A DNA stretch of 64,000 bases, from the NCBI GenBank assembly GCA_047967505.1, contig CM106539.1. The stretch is one strand, 5' to 3'. Both the position numbers and the translations under genes were made by a program. This stretch comes from Dipteris shenzhenensis (Eukaryota > Polypodiophyta > Polypodiopsida > Gleicheniales). Below the pieces are notes generated by a model. That model was given only the letters and a program-made list of their open reading frames with translations. It did not search any database and was not told the DNA's origin. Shown piece after piece: positions 38,371 to 51,279 of this stretch (within the stretch, counting starts at the first letter, position 1; each line of letters starts with the position of its first letter).

Positions 38371-40490
38371 GAAGCAAGGAGGTGAGGAGGTGAGGAAGCA
38401 AGGAGGCGAGGAGGCAAGAGGCAGTCTTGAAGGGCAACAAGAGGGTGGAGGTGGCCGAAAGAGTAAGCAGGAAAGGGAGGGATGGAGATTGCTTGTAGGA
38501 AATGCTTGGATTAATGCTACAAATGCCATTTTTTTGTGTGTGTTTTGCAACATGAAATTTTTATGGCATTTTTCTTTTAAAAAATACAAAATTGTTGTGA
38601 TTAATTGCACTACAAACAACTCAAGCCATAAAGCACCATGGATTAGTACAACAATATACATCACAAATGGATGCATACACTCATATACATCACCAATGGA
38701 TGCATACACTTATACTCACATCAATTTCCAATATTTTATTAGATGGACCCTTAGCATATATGTGTGCATAGAAGACCATTTCCTACATTGATCCCTGATT
38801 TCATAGTTAAATTATTCCCTTTCTCACATTCTAACATGTGAAGATTTAATATACATGCATTATGGGCACATTATATTGCAGTTTATGACTAACTTTTTTT
38901 ATGAATGCATGATACTTGTATATGGTCAAGGAAGGTATATTATCATTTTTGAATGACAACATTACTCTATGCTCCATTTTATCCTATATTAGAAACTATG
39001 ATCACTAGATATTACATAAATGTATTGCTCCATTATATCCTATACTAAAAACTATTTTGACCCAAATACATAATGCCAATTGAGGTTAGTACTGATGACA
39101 AGTGATGAAAACAATCTAATGGTATGAATGAGATCTTGTAAATTTTGGATATATAATATGGGTACTATGTTGATTGAGTTATTTTTCTAAGGGAATATTT
39201 TTGAACTTAATTACTAAATACATACTTACAATGGTGACTTGATTCCCATCTATATGTATAATCAAGTTTTACTTTGTGTTTAAAAAAAAGCTTTTGCATA
39301 AGTTTAAAATTCAAATAGTATTTATATTTGTTTAAGACTACACATTAAGCTGGCTCCTATCCTTATATTGAACATGATAATGTTCATAAAGATTTTATGA
39401 ATACAAATAGATAGCATTGGCTCTCTTTTTAGTGGTTGGGAATGAACCCTAAAAGTACCCTAAAATGACTATGTATTCCCTTATTTGTAGCATGGAAGTG
39501 ATCATGATAGAGTGGCATAATCCATATTTTGCTTTTTTCATAGGTTCTTTTGCTACTCATGGTTGGCGGATACACCACGGCATAGATCCGAATAGATATT
39601 TGGTTTTTTGCTTCAACTTGCTTGACTAGACTTTCCTTGATGATTGTTTGATTGTGCATGATGAGTAGTCATTAGCTTAACTGATGCATTAAGTGCAATG
39701 TTTTCCTTAAAGTTTTTCATACTACAAGATACGAGTTTGCTTATACAGGTGGAAATAAAAGCTTGTTAACGCCTGGTGCATATTTTCCGTTAGATGTAGT
39801 AGGATACTAGTTACAGAGTGTCTTTGCCAATTATTTCACTTGAATCATGCTCCTCTTATGCTTGAGTTTGTGGTCACATATTGAGTTTAACATAATAGTC
39901 TACAGGATACTGGATGAGCACTCAACATAGTGGTTAGATGCATTCATTTCTAGTTCCGATAGAACTATCATTCAGACATTGGTCATAATAGAAATATGGA
40001 GGGCTAAAATCCTTTTTTGTCTCCCTAAGTCTTTTAAAGCATGGTATTGTCCAGATTACATAGGTATTTTCACTAAGCAAAATTAATCCTTATGATGAAA
40101 ATGTGTTTTTTTTCTTTTGACATAGTTAGTTCTGTTTCCATGTTTTTGGATCGAATGTATGGATGATCTTCTGCAAGCATAAAAGACATGATATGTATAC
40201 ATAGCACATGATCATGTTTACATATTTTCAGTCATATATTCTACATTGTGATCTATCATTATCTTGCTGTGTGGATGTTCAATCTGAGTAGTGTTTGCTT
40301 TTTTTATCGCAAATTTTATGTATTGTTGTGTCTCTACCTCTCCACAACGACTCAAATTGATAGTATGGGGATGAAAGAGAAGTTAATTGTGAGTTTTAAG
40401 CATGCCTTCATTGTTGGAATATGTTTAATTTGCTTATGATAACATCAATTGTTCCAATGATATTGAGAGGAATAAGATGCTGGATGAGGT
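38371..40490. other. no gene supported
   Basis: GA-rich at the left (GAGGAAGCAAGGAGGCGAGG), then AT-rich. No coding, RNA or complete element seen. The repeated phrase CATATACATCACCAATGGAT at about 38655-38702 is a small duplication. Confidence 0.45.
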
Positions 40491-40494
40491 TCTC

Positions 40495-40565
40495 ACTCGC
40501 TTGAAACCTATTTAATCTTGCTCGCTTATTTGGGGCTGCTCGCTTTTCTCCGCTCGCTTTTTGGT
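40495..40565. repeat. GCGAGC-rich patch (inverse of the one near 26.1 kb)
   Basis: CTCGCTTGAAACC, CTCGCTTATTTGGGG, GCTCGCTTTTCTCCGCTCGC. Read inverted it resembles GCGAGCGAGGAAAAGCGAGC at about 26128-26148. No element boundaries identified. Confidence 0.4.
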
Positions 40566-40603
40566 AATCCTCAACCACGTCTAGTCTAGAGGGAGTCAAC
40601 ACT

Positions 40604-42852
40604 ATGAAGAGGAGGATTCTTCATGATTGTAAGAGAAGTTTGCAGTCTGAAGGTCATGATGACCTTGCCAACTGCGTGCAATGGGAGATGGATGCCATGC
40701 TTTGGGTTGACAGCTTTTGGGAATGCAGAGACCCGCTACTTCAACGAAGCATGCAATGTAGACCCTACTCTTGCACAAGAGTTTGATGTCTTCAAGCTAA
40801 CACAATGGACAGGTGTATGGGCCAAGCACAAGAGTAGGGTCCTTGCATTAGATCGTTGTGTCATAGTGGCTAAGAGCTAGTACAAGAAGGCTGCAGCAGC
40901 TTGTGGGCAAGCTACGTCCCTGGCCGCATGTGAAGAGTAGCCAGTCTATACATCCACTCCACCATTGAGACATGATGAGGTTCAAATGGCACAACATGCA
41001 GCTAGTAACATAGACAGAGTGTCAAACGACACATATGTCACAGAGAGGGAGATACAAGTTGGCAAGAAATTTGGCTAAGGCACTTGTGGCACTGTATTTA
41101 AAGTGCGGTTGGTAAGAGCTATAGGGTTGCCATATCACGTGGAATATGAACGAGGAAAATTTTGGGACATGTACATAAGAAGTAAGGAGAGAACAACTCA
41201 TGTAGATTTTACACCGAGCCCTTGTACGTGTGATCGCAGCAACCTAAGAAGAGCCACTTTGGATCATCATGCCATACTTTAATGGTGGTAACTGATTGCA
41301 ATTCCTTCAAATTTTGCCAATGGATCAGGGCAGGTTCACATGCTATTTCCACCATGTTCTAAGGGGAGGAGTGGATCTGATAGCCACAGCAATCGAGGGA
41401 GTCAAAACTACAATGGAGAAGGAAGATTTGCCTAAATCAATGTCTTGTGAGAATCTCCTCCATATCATCCGTGCACTTGTGGATGGTTTAGCAAGGCTGC
41501 ACGCTAAGGTGAATGCACACAGAACTACACCCAGGCAATATCTTGTTGGATTTGGTTGGAAAGTCTAGATGCTGAGTAAGATCATAGACTAGGGGATGGC
41601 CATGGACTTCTCGGAGAGTCAAAAGGCATTCAAGCATCTGAAGAAATAGTCTTTGGAGACAGATGCCAACTTTGCTTAGCGAGTTCATAGGAAAGAGAAA
41701 GAGCATGGGAGAAAAAAATGGCTTGCAAAAAAGCTACAAGAAGTAGTGTGAAGAGGCAGATATACATTCCATGCATATATGTGTGCATTGGGATGGATCA
41801 TTGTTGAGATGATTCAATTTTTTGAAGATGCCTAGAGTTACCTTGAGGATGATCATAAAATGCCTCCTTCTCGTGTCATTAATGCCATTTTAAAGCATCA
41901 TGCAAAAGAACAAATGATGCATTGCATTGCTGATCAGAGAAATCCACTTGTAGAGATAAGTGATATCTCAAATAGAGTAGAATGTAAGGGAGAACTGGCT
42001 ATGAGGCCTATGAAAGAGATGAGCCTTGCACTTAGGTGTGCAACAATATAAGCCACCTGTTTTTTCTTGTAATATTTTTAGGGCCCCATGTATCAAACTT
42101 ATTGTAATAAAATTCTTGTTCAAAAGAGTAGCAAGCATCCATTGACACAAGAAGAGGCTGAAGAGGAGGCTTGACATGCCAAGCATCAATGCTTATAGCT
42201 CGAGCGACTATGTAGGGTTGCCAACGTAATGCCCAAGCATGTGCCAGACACTATTGCATGTACATATATGTACCCTTATCCTGGAGGTCTCTATGTTTAA
42301 TATTTCTTGCATGTTTCTAATATTAGATGTATCATTTATTTTGGTCTTTTGTCAATAATTATCACATACAAACTAGCAACCGACACCATAGGCATTGGTT
42401 TTGTAGGCATGTAATGGAAAGAAGTGAACAAGATTGTCTCAAAACAAGATCTTTTGGCAATCTTGCCCTTAGAGGCCGATGAAGAGGAAGCATTTATAGC
42501 TTGATGTACCCAACTAAAGAGCTTGGAGGACCTCAACACATGGTTGCAACAACAGGCCCACGATGCATGTGCAACACTGATCGGAGATGCGAGCATGGAG
42601 GCATGGTTAGTTGTTTGTTGGCATCCATCTTCTCAACCATATGCCGTGCAACCCCTTCCCTCTGATATCCCATACAATTTCTTATGCTAGATATGCCAGT
42701 ACTTGTTTGATAACTCAACTGGCTATTATGCTCTACCTTGTGGCCACAAATTTCATATTTATTATCTAGAAGATTACTTGCCGACTAGATCTTTTTGTCC
42801 ACTTTGTAAAGCCCAAATTTATCAATTGCATTTTACATGGTGTTGGGCTTAG
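40604..42852 (+). pseudogene. protein kinase-RING finger pseudogene
   Basis: Broken host-like gene with a kinase domain followed by a RING finger. Kinase: a glycine loop read as GKKFG-stop-GTCGTVFKV (stop TAA 41076); LLHIIRALVDGLARLHAK before the catalytic loop, which reads AHRTTPRQYLV (the HRD aspartate is lost); KIID-stop-GMAM in place of D-x-G (stop near 41590). Further C-terminal helices lie near 41860-42050. From about 42415 one frame runs to 42852: helices, then a RING (C-stop-ICQYLF, CGHKFH, CPLCK) with all C-terminal zinc ligands except one (YYL where a Cys is usual). Multiple stops and frame changes leave no function. No intron can be identified with confidence, so it may be processed or captured. 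Kinases fused to RING domains act in ubiquitin signalling in plants, but no specific orthologue is claimed. Confidence 0.65.
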
Positions 42853-43307
42853 GACATTTGTATCTGGGACCATGATTTTCACCTCTTTACAATGTATACA
42901 TTCTCTATGATGGAAATATATGACTTTGTTTCAAGTTATATGTCCTTTCAAGTTTATGTTCTTTCAAGTTTATATATAAAGTAATTAAGTAGTTAAATTT
43001 TATAGAATAACATAGGTTGCAATTATAAATCAAAATGCGCAACTAAATGGAAAATAATTTAGCATTTGCAATTAAAATTTATTGAACTTACACGTGCATT
43101 CCATTTGAATTGGCAAACTAGCAATCCTAAAACAATATGTAGGTTTCTATCTTGCATTGAAAGCTAAAACCTAAATAAAAGAGCATTTTCTATATGCCGT
43201 TGAAATATAAATTTAAGAATAAAGTATTTTTCATAAAAAATGCCATAAAATTTGAGTAAAAATTAAAGAATTGACATAGTTATGGATAATTATATGCACT
43301 TTCATAA

Positions 43308-43356
<49 letters not shown>

Positions 43357-43784
43357 AATTAAAACCAAAGGCAAGAAATATCACTTTGCATATGCTTCTT
43401 TCGCACGTCATCGCATAGGCTTCTATTGCATATGATGGCCAGTTGGCATGCTCTTGAGAAAATGAACCTGGTCAAGAGCACTACAATTGGCATTACCACA
43501 CGGAGGCCTATGCAATGGCCACATGGAAGAATAAAATCTTCAAATCCCAAACCATAAAGACAAGATATTTACAATGCACAATGAGACAATATCATTCTAC
43601 CACCCATCAACAGCATGCGATGAGACAATACCATGCAGTTAAAAAAATTTCACACACCCTAAACCTGTGACCTACAATTAAAAAACAAGAACACATTTAA
43701 AATACAATGAGACATTCAAAACCCACTATCATCATCATTGCCATCATTGCCACAATTCACACGTCAATATCCTCATCATGTTCG
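42853..43784. other. AT-rich, contains a (CT)22 microsatellite
   Basis: Non-coding between the two pseudogenes. A pure CT run spans about 43312-43355. Nothing else supported. Confidence 0.5.
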
Positions 43785-46150
43785 TCATCTTTAGACCCAT
43801 GTATTTCCTTCATCTTCATCCAATTCATCCTCCTCATCACTATCCTCCTCAGATGTTGCACCATCGGTCCCTTCCTCATCCTCTTCTTGGGGTTTTGGGA
43901 TTTGCAGCAATGGGATGGCTTCAAGTTGGATAGCATTAGATGGGAGTATCATAGGTCCTTAACTCGAACTCGATCCTCTAGAAATCTATTTCATAAAGTA
44001 CTGTGAATGTACTTATAATAACTCTAGTTTTTTTTTGAGCCCGAGTTTGAGCATCTCTGAGAAAGAACCCTCATTGCAGTCGGACGTAGAAGTAGAAGCT
44101 TACACGTGCCACCATTCATCATCCAGCATTTCCAAGCAGATGTAGTTTCTACCAATGCTTGAACATCGCTCAATGCAAACAACCCCTCCTTGCATCGATA
44201 CTTGGCTAACTCGTTACAACACTTTGCAAACTCATGGTTTTGGGGATAATATTGTCGTATGACCTTATGAAAGTCATGCATAACAATTGGGATCCCTTCA
44301 AGCTTCATATTTCACCACTCAAGGTCTAAAAGGTACCCAATACTATGCAAGGGATTGTGAGCTTGTTCCCATCGAGGCCTAAACAATTGCCACAATTCCT
44401 TGCATTTTGTTGCATTAAATGTTCTTCTCTCATTTTCTTGGCCTACATGAGTAGGGGGATTCCTCTCAATAAGAGCTTTCTCAATACTCCAAAAGTGCAT
44501 CCATGCTTTTACGATTGTTGAAGCCTTTGAGTCCAAATCCCTAAGTGCATATAATATAGGTTTCATAACATTAGTAGTATCCTCAAACCTTTTCCATAAT
44601 GTAGGGTATCCCTATGTTTCTTTTAGGTCATGTATTTTCTCCTTTGTTGCCCCATCGATCAACTCTGACATCCATTGTTCAAATGCATCACAATGAAATA
44701 TCTCTATAAGAAAACTCCTATTCTTTACCAAGGATTGCAAAGTGTAGAAGTACGTGGCAAATCTCATAGTTGCTGCCAATTGCAACATGGTAGAACCATC
44801 ACAAGACATAAAGATTGCTTTGAGACTTTGCTTCAATCGTATTAACTTCATGATGTATCGAGCATCACAAACAATGTTTTGAACCATGGCACTTGTTTAT
44901 ACCAATTTTTCAATGCAAGATTTAAAGTATGCATACAACACACATATGCATATAGATTGGTATACTCCCTTTGCAATATTCTACCTGCCCTTTTACAACT
45001 CTTGGCATTATCCATGACAACTTGCACAACCTTTTCAGGGCCTAACTCTTTTATGACCTTTGATAATACACCAACTATATATGTCCCCAACTTCTTTCCA
45101 TATGAGGCATCAATTGATGTGTGGAAGGCCTCCCCACGTGGCAATGTAACCATCACATTCAATAAAGCATGGTGTTTTATGCTTGTCCACTCGTCTGAGA
45201 CAATTGTGCATCCAGTGTTATGCAATTGCTTGAAAATGCTATGATTTATGTGATCTTTCTCTTCTATATATGCCTTATCTAACAATGATGTATGCAATGT
45301 GTGGTATGAAGGGGGATTGAAGCCGAGTCCATAGTTAGCAATGCAATTACATGCAGCTCTCATATCGTCGTTATCGACCATACTTAGTGGATATCCTAAC
45401 TGCAAGATTGATCTTCCAAGTACATAGTATGCATTCTCCAAATCTTGAATCCGAATGCTCTCAACTATTGTGCGTTTCCTGAAATTAGGAGTCACAGTTG
45501 CCGATCTACGTTCACGAGCCATAGGTGGAGATCTATCTTGCATGTTAGTGTCCACACAAGGAGTTCTAGCATGGGAGCCAGCAACACTTGTACATCCATC
45601 ACCATGTGTTCTTATAGACTCTATTTCACTTACACATTGACTCTCCCAAATTGATCTTCTTCGGATTTTTCCAAAAGATTGCAACTTCTTTGTCAAGGTG
45701 TGAGCTACTACAGCATCTCTTGGGGCCACACAATGCTGAATGCTCTTTCTTGAGTCACCAAGCAAGTGACACCTTATGCGAGGTGCTCCCTCTAATTTTT
45801 GTATTCCACAATACTTTCATTTCCACTCAACGTAGTCACAAACATTAATGACAAAGTCCCACTTTGGAGCATGTGACTTATGTTTTTCCCCCTGTGCACG
45901 TGGAATATCTCTTTGAGAGAATTGTGACACCTGCATAAATCCTCTCTCTATATCTTGGTTAACAACCTCACAGGGTGGATCAAGTGTTGGGGTATTTAGC
46001 ATTGAGACCCTCTTTTGCAACTCCTTGTTCAACCTCGAGAACATTATTAAGCATATGAATATTGTCATGGGCATGACTTGATGCATCCACAGTTTGCCTA
46101 GTCACAAGTTGTCTTGAAGATTGTGGATGATCATTTCTAGTTCCATCCAT
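43785..46150 (-). pseudogene. hAT-superfamily transposase pseudogene
   Basis: A DNA transposase on the minus strand, start near ATG 46150 (MDGTRNDHPQ). A BED-type zinc finger at about 45870-45740 reads APKWDFVINVCDYVEWK-stop-KYCG...RIRCHLL, so the first zinc Cys codon is now TGA. The main 305-codon frame (45765-44848) holds the DUF659/RNase H-like core: GCTIVSDEWTS (first catalytic Asp), VVQVVMDNAKSCKRAG (second Asp), CCMHTLNLAL. Continuations in other frames are 44887-44612 (RFATYFYTLQSLVKN), 44566-44312 and 44308-44024, the last carrying a dimerisation-type AMRVLSQRCS. An acidic tail (EEDSDEEDELDEDEG) ends near 43785. At least three frame changes and one stop make it inactive. Terminal repeats were not found. 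Confidence 0.85.
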
Positions 46151-46620
46151 TGTTTATTGTGCACTCGTAGTTGCAACACATGCCCTGTTTCTGCTCAAAT
46201 CATTTCCATCCCATCTCCCCCTTCTCTCCATGCCTTATCTTAAGACTCCTCACTAACAATCACATTCATTGCCACTCATGATCATGGTCCATAAGCTCCC
46301 CAAAAAGCAAGGAGTCAGAGTATACACCACCCTCAAGAACACATAGCAAACACTCGCATCCACTAGCCCTCACGTTTGTGGCCTGCAATTTCCCCAAAAC
46401 ATAAGGAATTAGAGTAGCAAACCACACCCACAAGTATAATGAATGCTGACTCACCCTTACCACTATTCAAATCCAAATCGTGGTTCACTTTCTTTCCCAA
46501 CTTACCAAAGGGTTTATCGGGATATGAAATCGAATGATGAGCCTCTATTGCCCTTTCCACCAATATATAGCACTGAGCTGTGCTGGAAACTATGAATTTG
46601 AAACCCACAATACCGTCGGT
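46151..46620. other. no gene; imperfect ~100-bp internal repeat
   Basis: TCCCCAAAAAGCAAGGAGTC...CACCCTCAAGAACA and TCCCCAAAACATAAGGAATT...CACACCCACAAGTA suggest a diverged tandem duplication (about 46297-46435). Could be hAT flank. No coding call. Confidence 0.4.
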
Positions 46621-47058
<438 letters not shown>

Positions 47059-47505
47059 CCCGGGGGATTCACAGGGGGAAACTTATGATATCACGTGAGT
47101 GTACAATAGGGGTTTTTTTTGAAATGAGGCATAAGCTTATACATTAGGGGTGGGGGCCCTTTTTTTTTGTCCAATATTGAATTTAAGCTAGGGGGACCAT
47201 GTCATATTTAAGAGGGGGGGACATAATATAGGTTACCTTGGGTAACTAGTACAAACAAGTTTGATTTTGTGTATGGTTTAAAATAGTCATAGGGAAAGTA
47301 GCCTAAATTTGCTTATTGTGTAATCTAAATGCTTGAGAAAGAATGTAGATTTAAGGAAAGGGGGGTACATAATGGAAATTTGGTGATATCTTATAAGCTT
47401 AAATAGGGGTGTTTTATCATCCTACGTGGATCTTAAATAGGGGGTTTTCTTGAAGTTCATGCACGCAGGTGACGTCCCCCTTTAATGAAGAGTGAATCCC
47501 CCGGG
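47059..47505 (-). mobile_element. MITE copy B (447 bp), inserted at the E1 LTR edge
   Basis: Same family as 37931-38370, opposite orientation: starts CCCGGGGGATTCAC, ends GTGAATCCCCCGGG. A perfect 8-bp target duplication ATCCAACA lies at 47051-47058 and 47506-47513. The duplicated octamer is the last eight bases of the E1 LTR, so the MITE landed exactly between LTR and primer site. Confidence 0.92.
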
Positions 47506-47515
47506 ATCCAACATG

Positions 47516-47527
47516 TGTTATTAGAGC
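47516..47527 (+). promoter_or_regulatory. E1 primer-binding site
   Basis: TGTTATTAGAGC, 10 of 12 bases matching TGGTATCAGAGC, two bases after the LTR end once MITE B is set aside. Confidence 0.7.
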
Positions 47528-47826
47528 CACCTTGAGCCTCTAGCCCATTCTAGCTCCAAAATGCCACCTCATCATCTTCTTCCCCACCCTTTACCTTCTT
47601 CCTCATTTTGCCCTCTTTCTCTCCAAAGCTTGCAAAGCTCAATTCTCCCACTACAATGACTATCCCTTGAGCCCTCTAAGCTATAGAACCACCTCCGTAG
47701 GGTAACCCTCTGGCCCAGTGGAATTAGAGAATCCTCGCCTATGTCGCTCTAGCCGATAGTTTCTTCACCCGCCCATGTGTGGCAAAATTCTGACCAAAGC
47801 CTCAACCATTTTCCAATTCCTCCTAG
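47528..47826 (+). other. E1 leader fragment
   Basis: About 300 bp of non-coding leader of E1, ending at the E2 target duplication CCATA (47827-47831). In the arrangement before the rearrangement it would continue into the E1 gag region now ending at 9612. Confidence 0.65.
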
Positions 47827-47831
47827 CCATA
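47827..47831 (-). repeat. E2 target-site duplication, right copy
   Basis: CCATA, which is TATGG on the minus strand, next to the 3' LTR end of E2. Confidence 0.85.
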
Positions 47832-48088
47832 TGACAAAATATGAAGAGGGGAGAGGAGAAGAGTGGAGATGAGGAGAGAGGGCACAGCTAGAGAGCACAC
47901 CACAAATGACTAACTGTACACTAGAATTAGTTGAAAAAATAGAATATATACAAACCCTTTTAGGGTTAGGGTTAGGGGATCTAACCCTTTCCTTTATAGC
48001 ACTCTATAAGGTTAGTGCTATGCACATATGATCACGTGATGGTGCTATGCACACATGATCACATGATGTTGAGCATGAACTCTCAACA
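47832..48088 (-). mobile_element. E2 3' LTR (257 bp)
   Basis: The reverse complement of 9618-9874. I compared the two line by line and saw no difference, including the TATA box, the tandem CACGTG-type units and the telobox-like run. Confidence 0.92.
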
Positions 48089-48135
48089 CCTTCCCTCAAG
48101 ATCAACATCATGAAGTAGGCCTTCCCTCAAGATGA
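48089..48135 (-). promoter_or_regulatory. E2 polypurine tract, duplicated
   Basis: The minus strand reads TTGAGGGAAGG directly before the LTR (complement 48089-48099). A second CATCTTGAGGGAAGG lies about 31 bp upstream (complement about 48119-48133). E0 shows the same habit of repeated polypurine tracts. Confidence 0.7.
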
Positions 48136-48176
48136 TGATTCTGGGGAATCGAAGAAGGACTGAGCATTACATTCCA

Positions 48177-48567
48177 TCACACCCCTTTAATGGGAATGTC
48201 CTTCCTCTGCATCAAACCAAGAGCTAGTCGGTGTTTCTCGAATAGCTCTTTACCGAGTGGTTTGGTAAAGATGTCTGCAACATTTTCTTTGCTATCACAA
48301 TGCTGCATTGTGATGTCACCAAGTAACACTCTTTCTCTGATGAAGTGCTCTCTGACATCAATGTGCTTTGTTCTGGAGTGATATACTGGATTTTTGGCCA
48401 ATGCTTGAGCCGATTGATTATCACAGTATATTGTTGTTGGCTTTGACTCATCAAAGTAATCTGTTTCTGACAATAGTCTTCTGAGCCATATAGCCTCACA
48501 TGCACCTGTAGTGAGTGCTCTATATTCTGCTTCAGTCGAAGACAAAGAAACAGTTGGCTGTTTGTTT
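48177..48567 (-). CDS. Copia RNase H, 3' end of E2 gag-pol (displaced)
   Basis: The minus strand continues the E2 polyprotein: QPTVSLSSTEAEYRALTTGA (with the RNase H catalytic Glu), TTIYCDNQSAQALAKNP (catalytic Asp), RTKHIDVREHFIRE, then ENVADIFTKPLGKELFEKH to the stop at 48177-48179. The first residues before QPTV do not match Copia, so the break is at about 48567. On its own this is a promoterless fragment. Together with 12273-16118 it accounts for a whole Copia polyprotein lacking only about seven residues. Followed by the polypurine tract and 3' LTR. Confidence 0.9.
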
Positions 48568-48575
48568 ATGTAGAG
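48560..48575. other. rearrangement breakpoint 2
   Basis: Left of about 48567 the minus strand is E2 RNase H; right of it the sequence is AT-rich and unrelated to Copia. Confidence 0.7.
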
Positions 48576-48738
48576 GCTAAACCTTCATGTGAGATAAATG
48601 AAGAACAAGTATCTAAAGAAAAGTTAACATTTTTCAATTTAAAAGATGAATATATATAAAAATATTATCTCACCTTCAAAACAAACAATAAATTCACTCT
48701 TTTATAAATTTTTAAAAGTATAATATAAAACATGTAAA
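48568..48738. other. AT-rich spacer
   Basis: About 170 bp, A/T-rich, no feature. Before the inferred rearrangement it would have adjoined the sequence now starting at 16119. Confidence 0.5.
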
Positions 48739-49342
48739 TATATAAAACTCTCTTTACTTTCTCTCTCTCTCTCTCTCTCTCGACTCCTAAATCTCTTTGT
48801 AGCCATACTCAAGACACCTCATTCTCTCTCTTAATCTCTCTCTCTCTCTCTCTCTGACAACTCTTATGTGTTTCCCTCTCTATCCTCATCCCACTCATTC
48901 TCTCTCTTAGTTTATCTCAACTCTCTCTTTCTCTCCCTCCCATGGCGGCAAAGATTTTTCATTCTCTCTCTTTATCTCTCTCTCTCTCTCCCTAGGATTT
49001 GTAATTATTTCTCTCTCTCTCCATCTCTCTCCTCTCTCTCTCTCTCTCTCCCTCTCTCTCTCTCTTACCCTCTCTACCTCCCTACCTCTATCCTCTTGGC
49101 TGCTCCCTACCTCTATCCTCTTGGCCGCTAGGATTTGTCATTCTTTCCCTCTCTATGTCTCTGTCTCTCTCTGAATTCTCTCTCTTAATCTCTCTTAGTC
49201 TTCCTTCCTCCCTCCCTCCCTCCCTCCCTTGGTGGCCATGGCCGTGAGAAGTCTCTCTCTCTCTCTCTCTACCTCCCTCTCTTGGCAGCCACGGCCCCTA
49301 GAAGTTTCATTCTCTCTCCCTCTCTCTTTATCTTTGTCTCCC

Positions 49343-49398
<56 letters not shown>

Positions 49399-49517
49399 TC
49401 TCTCTTTCTCTCTCCCTAAGTGTCTCTCCTCTCTTCTATCTCTCTCTCTCCCTCTCCCTCCCTCTAGCATAGAAGTTTCATTCCTCCCTCTCTCTCCCTC
49501 TCTCTCTTTCTCTCTCT

Positions 49518-49578
<61 letters not shown>

Positions 49579-50625
49579 TCTCTCTTTCTCTCTCCCTAAG
49601 TCTCCCTCTTCTCTTCTCTCTCTCTCTCTCTCTCCCTCTCCCTCCCTCTCTTTCTTTCCCTCCCTACACTTCTAGCAGAGAAGTTTCATTCCCTCTCTCT
49701 CCCTCTCTCTCTTTCTCTCTCCCTAAGTCTCCCTCTTCTCTTCTCTCTCTCTCTCTCCCTCTCCCTCCCTCTCTTTCTTTCCCTCCCTACTCTTCTCTCT
49801 CATTGCTGCGAGGAGACTCTCTTTTCTCTCTCCCTCTCTCAGCTCTCTCTTTCTTTCCCTCCCTACTCTTCTCTCTCATTTAAGGAGCCCCTCTTCTCTC
49901 TCTTAATCTCTTGTCTCTTTCCCTCTCTCTTTCTCTCCCTCCCTACTCTTCTCTCTCATTTCTCATTCTCTCTCTCCCTCTCTCTCTCTTTTTCTCCCTC
50001 CCTCCTCTTCTCTCCCTTAATCTCTTGTCTCTCTCCCTCCCTACTCTTCTCTCTCATTTCTCATTCTCTCTATCCCTTTGGTGGCCACGGCCTCGAAGAG
50101 CCCCTCTTCTCTCTCTTAATTTCTCTCTTTCCCTCTCTCCTCTCGCCACGTTTCATTCTGATAAACATCTCTCTCTCTCCCTCTCTCTCCCTCTCTCTCT
50201 CTCTCCCTCTCTCTCTTTCTCTCTCTCTCCCTCTCTCTCTTTCCCTCTCTCTCTCTTTCTCTCTCTCCCTCTCTCTCCCTACTCTCTCCCTCCCTCAAGC
50301 AACCATGGCCCCCAGGAGACCCTCTTCTCTCTCTTAATCTCTCTCCCCCTCTCTCCTCTCTCTTTCTTTTCCTCCCTACTCTTCTCTCTCATTTAAGGAG
50401 CCCCTCTTCTCTCTGTGAATCTCTCTCTCTCTACCTCTCTCCTCTCTCTCTTTCTCTCCCTCCCTACTCCTCTCATTTCTCATTCTCTCTCTCATTTCTA
50501 TTCTCTCTCTCCCTTTGGCGGCCATAGTTGCCAAGAGCCCCTGTTCTCTCTCTTAATTTCTCTCTTTCCCTCTCTCCTCTCTCCTCTCTCTTTCTCTCCC
50601 TCCGTATTCTCTCATTTCTCAAATT
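48739..50625 (+). repeat. CT-rich polypyrimidine tract (~1.9 kb)
   Basis: Mostly CTCTCTCTCC with TTTC and CCCTCC variants. Short purine-containing islands recur every few hundred bases: GGCGGCAAAG (48944), GGTGGCCATGGCCG (49231), GGCAGCCACGGCCCC (49284), GGTGGCCACGGCC (50080), GGCGGCCATAG (50518). They resemble the GGCGGCC palindromes of the C-rich tract. Serine/leucine/proline-rich frames across it are composition artefacts. Confidence 0.88.
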
Positions 50626-51020
50626 TACAAACTAAAATATAAATAAAAAACTAATTAAAATAGAACTCAAAAGCTCAAATAAGAAACTAATTTAAAAAGA
50701 ATTGTAATGCCTTCTAAAAGACCCCCCTCCTCAAAAACTTTAACAATAAACTAATTGAAAAAGAATTGTAAGTAAAGAAAAAGAATTACAAGATGAATTT
50801 TAAGAAATAGAACTCAAAAACTTTAACAAGAAACTAATTGAAAAAGAATTGTAAGTAAAGAAAAAGAATTACAAGACGAATGAAAAAGAATGCAAGTACC
50901 TGGAAAAAGTGAAAAAAGTAAGTCTCCGCTTATCCTTTCTCTTTCACTCTTGGTTGCTTCAATGAAATGAGGACAGAGTTAGAATGAATGAATGGAAAGA
51001 AAAGTATATATAAGAAAAAC
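50626..51020 (+). repeat. AT-rich module ending TATATATAAGAAAAA, copy 1
   Basis: An AT-rich segment with a repeated CTAATTGAAAAAGAATTG phrase (a ~90-bp tandem pair at about 50745-50890), then GCAAGTACCTGGAAAAAG, then TTGCTTCAATGA, then GTATATATAAGAAAAACTAG. The same string follows the second pyrimidine tract at 53600-53770. Confidence 0.75.
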
Positions 51021-51279
51021 TAGCCCACTCCTCTGCATAAATTTGAATTTTCAAAAAAGAGAGGGAAATTTGAATTCATTATAAATTTGAATTCAAATTT
51101 GTGTTCAACATTCTTCTCATACTTTCTTCTCGTACGTTCCTTTTGAACTCAAATTTGTGTTCAACATTCTTCTTGATACATTCTTCAACATTCTTCTTGA
51201 TACTTTCTTCTCGTAAGTCCTTTTCATTCTTCTCGTAAGTCAAATCTTATTTGTCGCTCTTGCTCATGATAGCAAGTCA

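Noticed and set aside
44024-46086. Separate small minus-strand genes
   Set aside because: The frames are consecutive pieces of one hAT transposase broken by indels.
47832-48567. The 48-kb Copia end as an independent truncated element
   Set aside because: It has exactly the part missing from the 9.6-kb element, apparently identical LTRs and the same target duplication in the complementary orientation.
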